From the IMG/VR virus record IMGVR_UViG_3300046028_005098, positions 1 to 20,280 of that record: DNA of 20,280 bases. The stretch is one strand, 5' to 3'. This document shows positions 1 through 5,911 of the stretch, in pieces. Positions within the stretch are counted from its first letter, which is position 1. Each line of letters starts with the position of its first letter. The notes beneath the pieces were generated by a model. It did no database searches. It was not told the DNA's origin and worked only from the letters and a program-made list of their open reading frames with translations. The stretch comes from a virus. The translations under genes were made by a program, and so were the position numbers.

Positions 1-16
1 GCGCCAAACCGTTCCT

Positions 17-1003
17 CTATACGGCGACCAGGGCGTTCAGCGCTGCCTGCTTCAGACCCGTGTCCTCAAAGGAGCGCGTCATCTGGTCAGTGTTCTTGGT
101 GCGACCGCGGTACCAGTCGCTCCACTCCCCAACCGCGTTCCAAGCCGTCCACGCCGAGCCAGGCGCGTTGCCGGTTGTGTCACCCGCGGCGCCCTCCCCT
201 TTGTAGATGGTCATGATGTCAGCCTTCGCGCTCTGGCGGTTAGCCAGCGCCCTCTTACCGAGGCTGTCATCCTCTTGGAACAAGCCGTCCAGCACGCTGC
301 TGAACTGACGTTCCGTGATGGCCTTCTGGCCAAGGCTGTCGCCCAGCGCGACGAACTGCGATTCGTAATCAACCGTGACGCCGATCACCTCGCGAGCCTC
401 TTCCCAGCGGTCGCCAATGCCGCTCGTATGGCGCATGCGGAAGGTGCGGTTCGCGGTGGTGCCGTACAAGGCGGCGCCCAACGTATTCGCGCACACAATC
501 CGGACGGGCGTAACAGCGCTCGTTACGCTCATGGAGCCGTCATGGCTGCTGGCCACGAAGACGTAAGTAGCAACCTGGTCGCCCGCTACTGACACGAAGT
601 CAGGACGGCGCGCCAGCACCCAAACCTTGCGGCCGCCATGCAGGGAGCCAGCCGTCTCAAAGAGAAGGTCGGTTCCGAGAATGGCGTCAAGGAACTTGAA
701 CGCTTCGCGGTTCTGAACAATCTCGTATGACTCCGAGACGAGTCCGAGCACCTGGTTGTTGTCGTTACGGACGTTCGCGACGGTTCCCTCAACACTGCTG
801 AACCGCTGGTCAACGCCAGCGTCCGTCAGCGTGGTCTCAGCCGGAACGAACAACGGGCGTTGCTCAACTTCCCAGCTCAGGCCGCTCTTCTCGAGGGCGT
901 CATCGATTCCCCGCGGGTAATCCTCAAGTACGGCGCCCATTCCATGCCAGGGCATCTCCCGCACGCTCATCATGCTGTCTGTATCTGTAATTCCTGAACT
1001 CAT
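17..1003 (-). CDS. DUF932 / TIGR03299-type phage-plasmid protein
   Basis: A 328-aa member of the phage/plasmid-like DUF932 group, by the N-terminal PWHGMGAVLEDYPRGIDDAL, the VRNDNNQVLGLVSESYEIVQNREAF region (about 78-102), the GGRKVWVLARRPDF strand, and the TPVRIVCANTLGAAL motif (about 165-179). The family is widespread in phages and plasmids and its biochemical role is unknown; it is usually expressed early and near replication or recombination genes. It has its own promoter and leader. The C-terminus, with SAWTAWNAVGEWSDWYRGRT, is the usual family ending. Bases 1-16 after its stop are too few to interpret. Confidence 0.85.
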   Translation of the reverse strand: MSSGITDTDSMMSVREMPWHGMGAVLEDYPRGIDDALEKSGLSWEVEQRPLFVPAETTLTDAGVDQRFSSVEGTVANVRNDNNQVLGLVSESYEIVQNREAFKFLDAILGTDLLFETAGSLHGGRKVWVLARRPDFVSVAGDQVATYVFVASSHDGSMSVTSAVTPVRIVCANTLGAALYGTTANRTFRMRHTSGIGDRWEEAREVIGVTVDYESQFVALGDSLGQKAITERQFSSVLDGLFQEDDSLGKRALANRQSAKADIMTIYKGEGAAGDTTGNAPGSAWTAWNAVGEWSDWYRGRTKNTDQMTRSFEDTGLKQAALNALVAV

Positions 1004-1036
1004 CTTGGCTTCCTCCTAGTTGGTTTTTGGTTGGTA
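1004..1036 (-). promoter_or_regulatory. Leader module of the DUF932 gene (AACC repeat plus RBS)
   Basis: Minus strand has ACCAACCAAAAACCAACT, then AGGAGGAAGCCAAG before ATG. The repeat is interrupted by an A-run, and the ribosome site is full strength (GGAGG). Confidence 0.72.
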
Positions 1037-1045
1037 CTGAACGTC

Positions 1046-1073
1046 AGTATACACAAGTCTTGGACAAACACAA
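1046..1073 (-). promoter_or_regulatory. Promoter P1 for the DUF932 gene
   Basis: On the minus strand, TTGTGT (1073-1068) and TATACT (1051-1046) are spaced by 16 bases, with an expected transcript start near 1039. It copies P2 in element sequence, spacing and the doubled CTTGTGT heptamer 17 bases apart; even the bases before the -35 (GCCCTTGTGTT) agree. Conservation across two sites in otherwise different sequence argues that this is functional and co-regulated. Confidence 0.68.
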
Positions 1074-1084
1074 GGGCGGCCACC

Positions 1085-1438
1085 TTACCGGCGCCGCTGG
1101 CGCGCCTGGGCGCGTTCCGCGAGCGCTTCCCGCGCTGGCTCTGAGGTGTAAAGGTCGTCCATGACGGCGGCGGCCTGGCGCAGAATGGCGGCGGCGCCCG
1201 CTGGCTCGTAACGCTTGATCAGAGGTCCAGCGAAGCCATCAGCGAGGGCGCTGAAAGTACGGTAGTAATGCTCAGCCGCCTTCTGGTATTCGTCAGCTTC
1301 GTCTTCAGCGTCCGCCCAGGCTTGGAACCTGGCGGCCGTGACGTTGGCGGTAATCATGGCCGAGACGCCCGCCTCCCAAACCTTCTCAAGGCTGCCGGCA
1401 ATGTGGCTGGCGACAGGGTCACTCATGGCCGCAACCAT
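1085..1438 (-). CDS. Hypothetical helical protein (117 or 113 aa)
   Basis: Not recognised. The protein is Ala-rich and helical: SHIAGSLEKVWEAGVSAMIT, FQAWADAEDEADEYQKAAEH, YYRTFSALADGFAGPLIKRY and AAAILRQAAAVMDDLYTSEP, ending in a basic AERAQARQRRR tail. Two starts are possible: ATG at 1438, overlapping the preceding gene by 20 bases, or ATG at 1426 (MSDPVASH), overlapping by 8. Neither has a clear ribosome site, so coupled translation is likely. It is the last gene before promoter P1, and no hairpin terminator is evident between them. Confidence 0.66.
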   Translation of the reverse strand: MVAAMSDPVASHIAGSLEKVWEAGVSAMITANVTAARFQAWADAEDEADEYQKAAEHYYRTFSALADGFAGPLIKRYEPAGAAAILRQAAAVMDDLYTSEPAREALAERAQARQRRR

Positions 1439-1733
1439 CTAGTGAGCGCTCAAGCCGCTCAGCGGCGCGCTTGAGGTCGCTGGCGCCGTAGAGCAATCCG
1501 GCCTTGGCGTCCACGCCATTAGCGAACACTTCTAGCGAGCGGGCGCCCTCTGCCAGCGTGAGCGCCGTGTCCGTGTCGCCCGCGTCAAGGCAAACCACTG
1601 CGACCCGCCAAGCCGCCGCTACCGTCAAGTAGGCGTCAGCTCGGAGGGTCGCTTGGTCACGTAGCGCGCGCCACTCGCGGCGCTGCTGATCACGGGCGCG
1701 GTCGTAGAGCGTCGAGTGGATGAACGCCATCAT
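1419..1733 (-). CDS. Hypothetical helical protein (104 aa)
   Basis: Not recognised. It starts MMAFIHSTLYDRARDQQRRE and is helical throughout. The centre, AAWRVAVVCLDAGDTDTALT followed by LAEGARSLEVFANG, looks like one TPR-type helical hairpin. The end, SDLKRAAERLERSLDG, is an amphipathic helix. Protein binding is therefore plausible but unproven. The ATG at 1733 overlaps the preceding stop; a second ATG follows at 1730 and could be used. A TTG one codon earlier is unlikely to be the start. It overlaps the next gene if that starts at 1438. Confidence 0.68.
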   Translation of the reverse strand: MMAFIHSTLYDRARDQQRREWRALRDQATLRADAYLTVAAAWRVAVVCLDAGDTDTALTLAEGARSLEVFANGVDAKAGLLYGASDLKRAAERLERSLDGCGHE

Positions 1734-1939
1734 CAAGTACCGGCGCGCCAGACGCCCGCCTCGCAGTTGGCGCGCACCCAGCGGCGCGCCTCTGACCAGG
1801 TGCCGACGGGCGCCCAGACGGCGGCCTCAGCGTTGGACGTGTCGGCGCCCTGGGCGAAGAACGCCCAGCTGCCGCGGCCGCGTGGCTTGCGCCCGTGGCT
1901 CCATTCGTATTCCGTGGTATCGAACTCGAACTTGGTCAT
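1733..1939 (-). CDS. Small hypothetical protein with HGRKPRGRGSWAF motif (68 aa)
   Basis: From the ATG at 1939 the protein reads MTKFEFDTTEYEWSHGRKPR, then GRGSWAFFAQ, followed by TWSEARRWVRANCEAGVWRA. The stretch H-G-x-x-P-R-G-x-G-x-W-A-F is a recurrent motif of small phage and plasmid proteins of unknown function; the end forms a helix with aromatic residues. I know of no assigned role. The longer frame to 1996 runs back through the preceding gene's end and the repeat, so the ATG after AAAGGA is preferred. Its TGA overlaps the next ATG (TGATG). Confidence 0.74.
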   Translation of the reverse strand: MTKFEFDTTEYEWSHGRKPRGRGSWAFFAQGADTSNAEAAVWAPVGTWSEARRWVRANCEAGVWRAGT

Positions 1940-1970
1940 GGTGGCTTCCTTTCGGTTGGTTGGTTGGTTA
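1940..1970 (-). promoter_or_regulatory. Leader module of the 1939 gene (AACC repeat plus RBS)
   Basis: Minus strand has TAACCAACCAACCAACC, then GAAAGGAAGCCACC before ATG. The repeat is nearly identical to that before the 2189 gene. Confidence 0.75.
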
Positions 1971-2189
1971 GTTGACTTGGTAGCCGTCTGCATCAACGCT
2001 GGTGATCTGATAAATGGCGCCGTCAGCGGCTACCACCTCAGCGCACGCACCGTCACGAGCCTCAGCCTTGGCAGCTGCTACTTCGCTCTTAGTAACGCCC
2101 TTGATGTCGTTGACGTGAACGTCCTCTACGGCGTCGCATTCTTCAGGTGCGTTTGGGTTGAACTTGGTAACTTGAAAACGAGCGTGCAT
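1968..2189 (-). CDS. Hypothetical protein (73 aa)
   Basis: Not recognised. It begins MHARFQVTKFNPNAPEECDA and continues VEDVHVNDIKGVTKSEVAAA, then KAEARDGACAEVVAADGAIY with a final QITSVDADGYQVN. Short beta strands around a central Ala-rich helix give the look of a compact alpha/beta domain. A coupling or accessory role in the early module is possible but nothing specific is indicated. The full-strength GGAGG site six bases or so upstream fixes the start. Its TAA again falls at the start of the AACC repeat that leads the next gene. Confidence 0.72.
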   Translation of the reverse strand: MHARFQVTKFNPNAPEECDAVEDVHVNDIKGVTKSEVAAAKAEARDGACAEVVAADGAIYQITSVDADGYQVN

Positions 2190-2221
2190 GGTGGCTTCCT
2201 CCTGGGTTGGTTGGTTGGTTA
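2190..2221 (-). promoter_or_regulatory. Leader module of the 2189 gene (AACC repeat plus RBS)
   Basis: Minus strand carries AACCAACCAACC (three or more units), then CAGGAGGAAGCCACC before ATG. The core GGAGG is a full-strength ribosome site. The upstream gene's TAA lies at the head of the repeat. Confidence 0.75.
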
Positions 2222-2533
2222 GCGGTAGAAACGGTTGGCGGCCAGCGGTGCCGTAAGGTTGTGGTACGGGCGGGCGGTTTCAAAGTTGCCGGTCTTGCGA
2301 ACCTCGACGGCGATGGTGTTCGTCCAGACGTAGCTCGTGCCGTGGGCTGTCTTCTGATCCTTGAGCATCTGCGACTCGTCAGCGACTTCAATCGTGATGC
2401 TGTCGTCAGTGCGGTCGGTTACGACAAAGACGTAGAGGTAAGAGCCGCAGCCGGTGTCGTAGGCGCTGTACTTCTTGCCAACCTCAAACTTCGTTGTCTT
2501 TGAGTTGGTCTTCGTGGCGGTTGAGTTGGTCAT
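2219..2533 (-). CDS. Hypothetical protein (104 aa), first gene after P2
   Basis: I do not recognise this protein. From the ATG at 2533 it begins with a Thr/Ser/Lys-rich stretch (TNSTATKTNSKTTKFEVGKK) and then a beta domain. Segments include YSAYDTGCGSYLYVFVVTDR, DSITIEVADESQ, and AVEVRKTGNFETARPYHN, ending in LAANRFYR. Short beta proteins of this style, with YxAYD...C..YVFxVxDRT, are common early phage products of unknown role. A longer frame goes to 2590 but crosses the promoter, so the ATG with AAAGGA upstream is the real start. The TAA stop lies inside the AACC repeat leading the next gene. Confidence 0.72.
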   Translation of the reverse strand: MTNSTATKTNSKTTKFEVGKKYSAYDTGCGSYLYVFVVTDRTDDSITIEVADESQMLKDQKTAHGTSYVWTNTIAVEVRKTGNFETARPYHNLTAPLAANRFYR

Positions 2534-2561
2534 CGTGGCTTCCTTTGGTTGGTTTCTAACC
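2534..2561 (-). promoter_or_regulatory. Leader module of the 2533 gene (AACC repeat plus RBS)
   Basis: Minus-strand leader containing AACCAACC, then AAAGGAAGCCACG directly before ATG. It is the shortest of four similar leaders in this module. Confidence 0.7.
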
Positions 2562-2564
2562 TTT

Positions 2565-2592
2565 ATAATACACAAGTTCAAGCAGAACACAA
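2565..2592 (-). promoter_or_regulatory. Promoter P2 for the small-gene module
   Basis: On the minus strand, TTGTGT (2592-2587) and TATTAT (2570-2565) are separated by 16 bases. The expected transcript start is near 2558, leaving a short leader before the 2533 gene. The -35 lies within CTTGTGT, and a second CTTGTGT abuts the -10, 17 bases further on. The same arrangement is found at the promoter near 1046-1073. The doubled heptamer could be an operator for an activator or repressor as well as sigma contacts. There is no other gene start that it could serve. Confidence 0.65.
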
Positions 2593-2618
2593 GGGCGAAA
2601 CCAAAGTTTTTTTCTGAG

Positions 2619-2633
2619 CCTTATTCTATAAGG
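2619..2633. repeat. Short palindrome between terminator and P2
   Basis: CCTTAT and ATAAGG separated by TCT, in an AT-rich stretch that also carries a run of seven T on the plus strand. It lies 27 bases upstream of the P2 -35. It could be an operator, a weak hairpin, or chance. No gene is in the interval 2534-2715 apart from the promoter, leader and terminator already listed. Confidence 0.35.
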
Positions 2634-2652
2634 GTTTTAGAGCATAAAGAAT

Positions 2653-2680
2653 GCCCCGCCAAGCGTGAACCAGGCGGGGC
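2653..2680 (-). terminator. Intrinsic-type terminator ending the late operon
   Basis: A perfect 8-bp inverted repeat, GCCCCGCC and GGCGGGGC, separated by 12 bases. On the minus strand it is followed by ATTCTTTATG, a moderately T-rich tract. It lies between the last late gene (stop at 2716) and the next promoter (2565-2592), exactly where an operon boundary is needed. The U-tract is imperfect, so some readthrough is possible. Confidence 0.75.
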
Positions 2681-2715
2681 AAACGGCAGAATGTAGCGCT
2701 GAACGCGGGTTGAGT

Positions 2716-3051
2716 TTAGTCGCCCAGGGCGCGCGCCTTGGCCAGCGCGGCGTACATCAAGATGCCGTGTCGCATGGCCTCCCAAACCAGTGCGACGCGG
2801 TCGCCGCGCTCATCGTTGGCGAGCATCAAGCGGCGCAACTCCCACGTGCCGTAGTTGCCGACGCCATCAGCGGCTTCCTCAATCCACTCCTCAATCAAGT
2901 CGCGCCCAGGCGGGAGCCGCACTCCGCCAGGTTCGCAGCGCCGGTCAGCCAAGGCATGAAGCGCCTCCGCCGCCTGCTCCATTCCTAGGGTCGCGCCAGC
3001 CTCCCTGAGGCACTGCGCCTCAAACTCCTTATCCCGTTCCATGTCGGTCAT
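2716..3051 (-). CDS. Hypothetical helical protein (111 aa), last gene before terminator
   Basis: Not recognised. From the ATG at 3051, which overlaps the phosphoesterase stop as ATGA, it reads MTDMERDKEFEAQCLREAGA at the N-terminus. Helical segments follow, including MEQAAEALHALADRRCEP, DLIEEWIEEAADGVGNYGTW, RRLMLANDERGD, and ILMYAALAKARAL. The longer frame to 3234 lies inside the phosphoesterase and gives an implausible Arg/Gly-rich start, so I reject that extension. The WELRRLMLANDERGDR part resembles short phage proteins of unknown role found near late genes. The stop lies about 35 bases before a strong terminator. Confidence 0.68.
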   Translation of the reverse strand: MTDMERDKEFEAQCLREAGATLGMEQAAEALHALADRRCEPGGVRLPPGRDLIEEWIEEAADGVGNYGTWELRRLMLANDERGDRVALVWEAMRHGILMYAALAKARALGD

Positions 3052-4265
3052 ACTGCCCCCTCTGATTGGTAACTCCAGTCGCGCCAAAGAAGCATGCTGT
3101 CTACCCACTGCGCGAGCTGGACGTTGAACTGACCGCCTGGCCAGATTGTAGCCGTCGCGAAGCCCGCCTGCCAGTCGGGCGCCTGGGTGTAAGACAAGCC
3201 GCCGCGCACCGTGGCCAAGGTGCCAGCCTCGCAACCGAGCAGCGTCCTAGGGTCGCCGTCAATCGAGTGCGCGGTGTGGAACACTATGGACTGCCGGTGC
3301 GTATGCCCGACGATGACGCTGTACCGCAAGTGGTCAATCGTCTTGAGCGCGCTGGCGCCGCTACCCTTCGTGGCGATCCATCCGTGGCGGGCGGCCAGCT
3401 CACTTGTGACGTTCACCTGGCCAGATTCGTATGAGCCGCTGTCGCCCTCGACCCAGTCGATTCCCAGCTCGTCAAGCCGCAACAAGAACGGTACTGAGAG
3501 GACGGGTCGGTCGTTGGCGTCGGGCTGGGCGCGGCGTAGGCCGTAAGTGGCGAACAAGTAATCTAGGACGGCCTTGCGGAGGCGGTCTTCGTGGTTGCCG
3601 TCAAGCATTGACCAGGCGGTGTTCGGGCTGGCCTCAATGTACGACCGCAACAGGCCGTAGCCTTGGTCAATCGTGTCCTGAAGCGTGCTGCTCCACTCCG
3701 GCGTCTTACGGTGGCGGGACACGGCGTCAAAGTCAAGTAGGTCGCCAAGAATGATGGCGCGGTCAGGCTTGTGCTCGGCCAGCCAGGCAAGGACGGCGCC
3801 GTGAAGATCTTTGTCATGGAATGGCACGTGATGGTCGCCAAAGAACGCTACCAGCTCTGGCTCCCCCTGGGCGCGCTGGCGTGGCCTGGCGGGCGGCGCC
3901 AGCCAGCCCTCAACGCGGGCGGGTACAACCATTCCGGCGGTTGGTTCCAAGTCAACGCGGAGCTGCTGGTAATCCGCCCACTGGTTCACCCGACAACGCA
4001 CAACGACCCAGTCGTCAGGGTTGAGATTCCGGGAGCGAAGTAGCTCCTGAATGTCTCCCCATTCCGCTGGGTCGTCTGATGTAATGGCGCGTAGGCCATC
4101 AAGGTATTCTTGCCTGAGCTGCGTGATGTCAAGGCCGCTAAACTTGTTCGCCCGCGACCGGATGGTCGTGGCGCCCAGGCCGAGCGAAGCCGCGACCTTC
4201 TTCCAGCTACCATGCTGAAGGAATAACTCGCGCAGCCCTTCCTCAGTTGTGGCGTCTGGGGTCAC
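3048..4265 (-). CDS. Calcineurin-like metallophosphoesterase with N-terminal HTH-like region
   Basis: A 405-aa protein. The phosphoesterase core runs from about 135 to 380 and has the full metal-binding set: FFGDHHVPFHD (Asp144, His146), ILGDLLDFD (Asp175), LDGNHED (Asn224, His225), ARHGW (His294) and VGHTHR (His321, His323). All ligands appear intact, so it should be active; its substrate (nucleic acid, nucleotide or phosphoprotein) is unknown. The N-terminal 45 residues contain GSWKKVAASLGLGATTIRSR, which looks like a helix-turn-helix. This suggests DNA targeting. Placement behind the lysis genes is unusual for a nucleic acid enzyme. The start is GTG at 4265, overlapping the holin stop. Confidence 0.88.
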   Translation of the reverse strand: MTPDATTEEGLRELFLQHGSWKKVAASLGLGATTIRSRANKFSGLDITQLRQEYLDGLRAITSDDPAEWGDIQELLRSRNLNPDDWVVVRCRVNQWADYQQLRVDLEPTAGMVVPARVEGWLAPPARPRQRAQGEPELVAFFGDHHVPFHDKDLHGAVLAWLAEHKPDRAIILGDLLDFDAVSRHRKTPEWSSTLQDTIDQGYGLLRSYIEASPNTAWSMLDGNHEDRLRKAVLDYLFATYGLRRAQPDANDRPVLSVPFLLRLDELGIDWVEGDSGSYESGQVNVTSELAARHGWIATKGSGASALKTIDHLRYSVIVGHTHRQSIVFHTAHSIDGDPRTLLGCEAGTLATVRGGLSYTQAPDWQAGFATATIWPGGQFNVQLAQWVDSMLLWRDWSYQSEGAV

Positions 4266-4420
4266 GCGGTTTTGATGTAGCCCGCCAGGAACGCCATCAA
4301 CGTCGTAAAGGCCGAGGCCACCTCCGGCGGAACGTCAACGCCCGCTGAGTTGGCCGCCCAAACTACGATGACGGTCAGGGCGCCCGCGGCGCCTGCTGCT
4401 TGAACCTTCTTGTTCACCAT
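4262..4420 (-). CDS. Short holin (52 aa)
   Basis: Missed by length-limited gene callers. The protein begins MVNKKVQAAGAAGALTVIVV and continues WAANSAGVDVPPEVASAF, then TTLMAFLAGYIKTA. Two hydrophobic segments (about 9-24 and 35-48) are joined by a turn with VDVPPEVA, a pattern I know from short actinophage holins next to lysins. The ribosome site is very strong (GGAGGT, seven bases before ATG), the best in the lysis region, in keeping with timed high expression. Its TGA overlaps the GTG of the metallophosphoesterase (GTGA). It would form the lesion that releases the two lysins. Confidence 0.85.
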   Translation of the reverse strand: MVNKKVQAAGAAGALTVIVVWAANSAGVDVPPEVASAFTTLMAFLAGYIKTA

Positions 4421-4434
4421 GCCGTTACCTCCAG

Positions 4435-5205
4435 TTAGAGCAGCGGAAGCCGCTTAGCAATGTTCTGGTCGACGTTGTCGCCAGGGACGCCAGGTACGGC
4501 GCCCTTATCGGTGTTCTGCCAGATTGAGTAGCCGTCCTTTTTCCAGGCGGCCGGTAGGTAAGCGTCAGGGTTCTTGACGTATGCCGCCAGCCAAAGCGGG
4601 CACTCAAAGTTGTAGCTCAGGCGCCCCGTTGCCTTGTCCCAGAATGGACCTCCGGTGTAGATGATTGGCGCCTTGCCGGTCTCCTTCTTGAGGTAACGAA
4701 CCGCGCTCGCCAGGTACTCAATCGTCATGCTGGTCGCAGTGGTTGTGTCCTCAAAGTCAATGACGGGTCTTAGGTCGCCAGGCTTGCCCCAGCCAGCGGC
4801 TCGAGCGCGCTTCATAAAGAACGCCATCTCATCAGCGCCAGTGCGTCCCAGGCGCGGCCGGAGGAAGTGGTAGACGCCCACCTTGACGCCCGCGGCGCGC
4901 ATGGCCTTGACGCGCTCCGTTGTCCAGGTTGGGTCAGCCCAGTCGGCGCCCTCACTGACCTTACAGAACGCAAACTTGATGCCGCCCGCCTTGGCCGCCT
5001 TCCAGTTGACCGAGCCGTTGTACGATGACACGTCAATACCGCGGGCTGGCGCCAACGTGACCATGCCGAGCTTCTCCTTGGCTTGGCGTGACAAGGCAAT
5101 CCAGTGGTTCACCTTTGGCATGTTGCCCCTTGAGCGCCAGTACGAGGCGCGCTTGAGCCGGTAGCTCAGGCGGCGGCGCCAGAGGGCGCGGTTGACTTTG
5201 TTCAT
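4435..5205 (-). CDS. Endolysin, GH25 muramidase (lysozyme)
   Basis: A 256-aa glycan-cutting lysin. The GH25 barrel starts near residue 55: GIDVSSYNGSVNW (Asp58), KFAFCKVSEGADW, VGVYHFLRP (110-118), VIDFED with the probable catalytic Asp150/Glu152, IIYTGG, and IWQ...DNVDQN near the end, where D246 closes the active site. The first 48 residues are a strongly basic helix-rich extension (YRLKRASYWRSRGNMPK). It has no signal peptide character and may bind cell wall polymers or nucleic acid. There is no separate C-terminal wall-binding domain, so this extension may substitute for one (inference). The gene is coupled to the peptidase by ATGA. Confidence 0.93.
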   Translation of the reverse strand: MNKVNRALWRRRLSYRLKRASYWRSRGNMPKVNHWIALSRQAKEKLGMVTLAPARGIDVSSYNGSVNWKAAKAGGIKFAFCKVSEGADWADPTWTTERVKAMRAAGVKVGVYHFLRPRLGRTGADEMAFFMKRARAAGWGKPGDLRPVIDFEDTTTATSMTIEYLASAVRYLKKETGKAPIIYTGGPFWDKATGRLSYNFECPLWLAAYVKNPDAYLPAAWKKDGYSIWQNTDKGAVPGVPGDNVDQNIAKRLPLL

Positions 5206-5672
5206 CGCTTCTTCCTCCTCTTAGAGATGACGTAGCGGCCATACCAAAGGGCGACGCGCGCCTTGGACGCGCGGTGCTGATAATACGTGGCGTGCCACGG
5301 CTCAGATGGCGCGTCAGAGCCGAGCTTGCCGCCCGCTATCCCCCAGCCAAAGAGGTGGCCGTAGCGGCGTACCTGGGCTTGCATGGCGGTGGTCGGGAGG
5401 TCAACCGCGTGGCCAAGGCCGTGATTACTGGTGCCTGGCTTGGCGGCCAGGTTGCCGGTGCCGTTCAAGTAGGCGGAATAGAACCGCTTTTGAACCTCAA
5501 GGCTACGGTAAGATGAGTTCGGTCCAGTAGGGCTGAGCCAGATGTTAGAGCGGCGCCCTATAAGCTGGCGCATGGCCAGCCAGCTGCGGGCGGCGCCATC
5601 ATTACGGAGGCGGCCGCCAGGAATGTTGCTGAGCGCTGAGGCGGGTAGTTGGCCGTTACGGATAGCGGCCAT
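5202..5672 (-). CDS. Endolysin, M15-family D-Ala-D-Ala carboxypeptidase-like peptidase
   Basis: A zinc peptidase predicted to cut peptide cross-links of peptidoglycan. With the start at 5672 the protein is 156 aa. The motif S-N-H-x-x-G-x-A-x-D lies at residues 82-91, with zinc ligands His84 and Asp91. E-P-W-H (124-127) supplies the catalytic Glu and third ligand His127, and a conserved YRS lies near 55-57. These are all key residues of the VanY/M15 class. A longer frame reaches 5714 but would start with TTG inside the membrane-protein gene. I prefer the ATG one base after that gene's stop. The C-terminus is very basic (SKRRKKR). The stop overlaps the next lysin ATG (ATGA). Confidence 0.9.
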   Translation of the reverse strand: MAAIRNGQLPASALSNIPGGRLRNDGAARSWLAMRQLIGRRSNIWLSPTGPNSSYRSLEVQKRFYSAYLNGTGNLAAKPGTSNHGLGHAVDLPTTAMQAQVRRYGHLFGWGIAGGKLGSDAPSEPWHATYYQHRASKARVALWYGRYVISKRRKKR

Positions 5673-5673
5673 G

Positions 5674-5895
5674 TCAGCGACCCAATACCAGTCCAACGAT
5701 GAGGCCAGCGACAACCGGCGAAAGAAACGTAACGACTAGCCAGGCGCCCGTCATGCGGTCGCGCCAAGACTCCAAGCGGTCAACGCGGCCATTCGTGAGG
5801 ATCGTCTGCTCGAGAACCTTGTCGACGGCAGTGTTGATGTGCACGAGCTTGGCGGCGAGCACGTCGGTTGATGGTTGATCTCGGCGGTCAGTCAT
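5674..5895 (-). CDS. Small single-span membrane protein, possible holin or antiholin (73 aa)
   Basis: The first 45 residues form a soluble helix (LAAKLVHINTAVDKVLEQTI, then NGRVDRLESWRDRM), probably a coiled coil. One hydrophobic span follows at about 50-72 (GAWLVVTFLSPVVAGLIVGL). This N-in or N-out helix plus C-terminal anchor resembles XhlA-type lysis accessory proteins and some one-span holins. It precedes two lysins and a second, shorter holin candidate, so it may regulate lysis timing. AGAAAG precedes the ATG. Its stop lies one base before the chosen start of the peptidase gene, suggesting coupling. Confidence 0.68.
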   Translation of the reverse strand: MTDRRDQPSTDVLAAKLVHINTAVDKVLEQTILTNGRVDRLESWRDRMTGAWLVVTFLSPVVAGLIVGLVLGR

Positions 5896-5911
5896 GGTAG
5901 CTTTCTGATGG

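Noticed and set aside
1940-2221. AACC repeats as a CRISPR array
   Set aside because: The units are 4 bp tandem repeats without spacers of regular length and sit precisely before start codons.
1716-2222. Plus-strand frame of 168 aa across the small-gene module
   Set aside because: It runs antisense through two leaders and two well-supported minus genes, has low-complexity composition from the repeats, and has no ribosome site.
3052-3234. Upstream extension of the 111-aa gene
   Set aside because: The extension lies inside the phosphoesterase gene and encodes an Arg/Gly-rich sequence without family character; the ATGA junction marks the start.
5673-5714. Upstream TTG start of the M15 peptidase
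   Set aside because: It would begin inside the membrane-protein gene with a rare start; an ATG one base after that gene's stop fits better and keeps all motifs.
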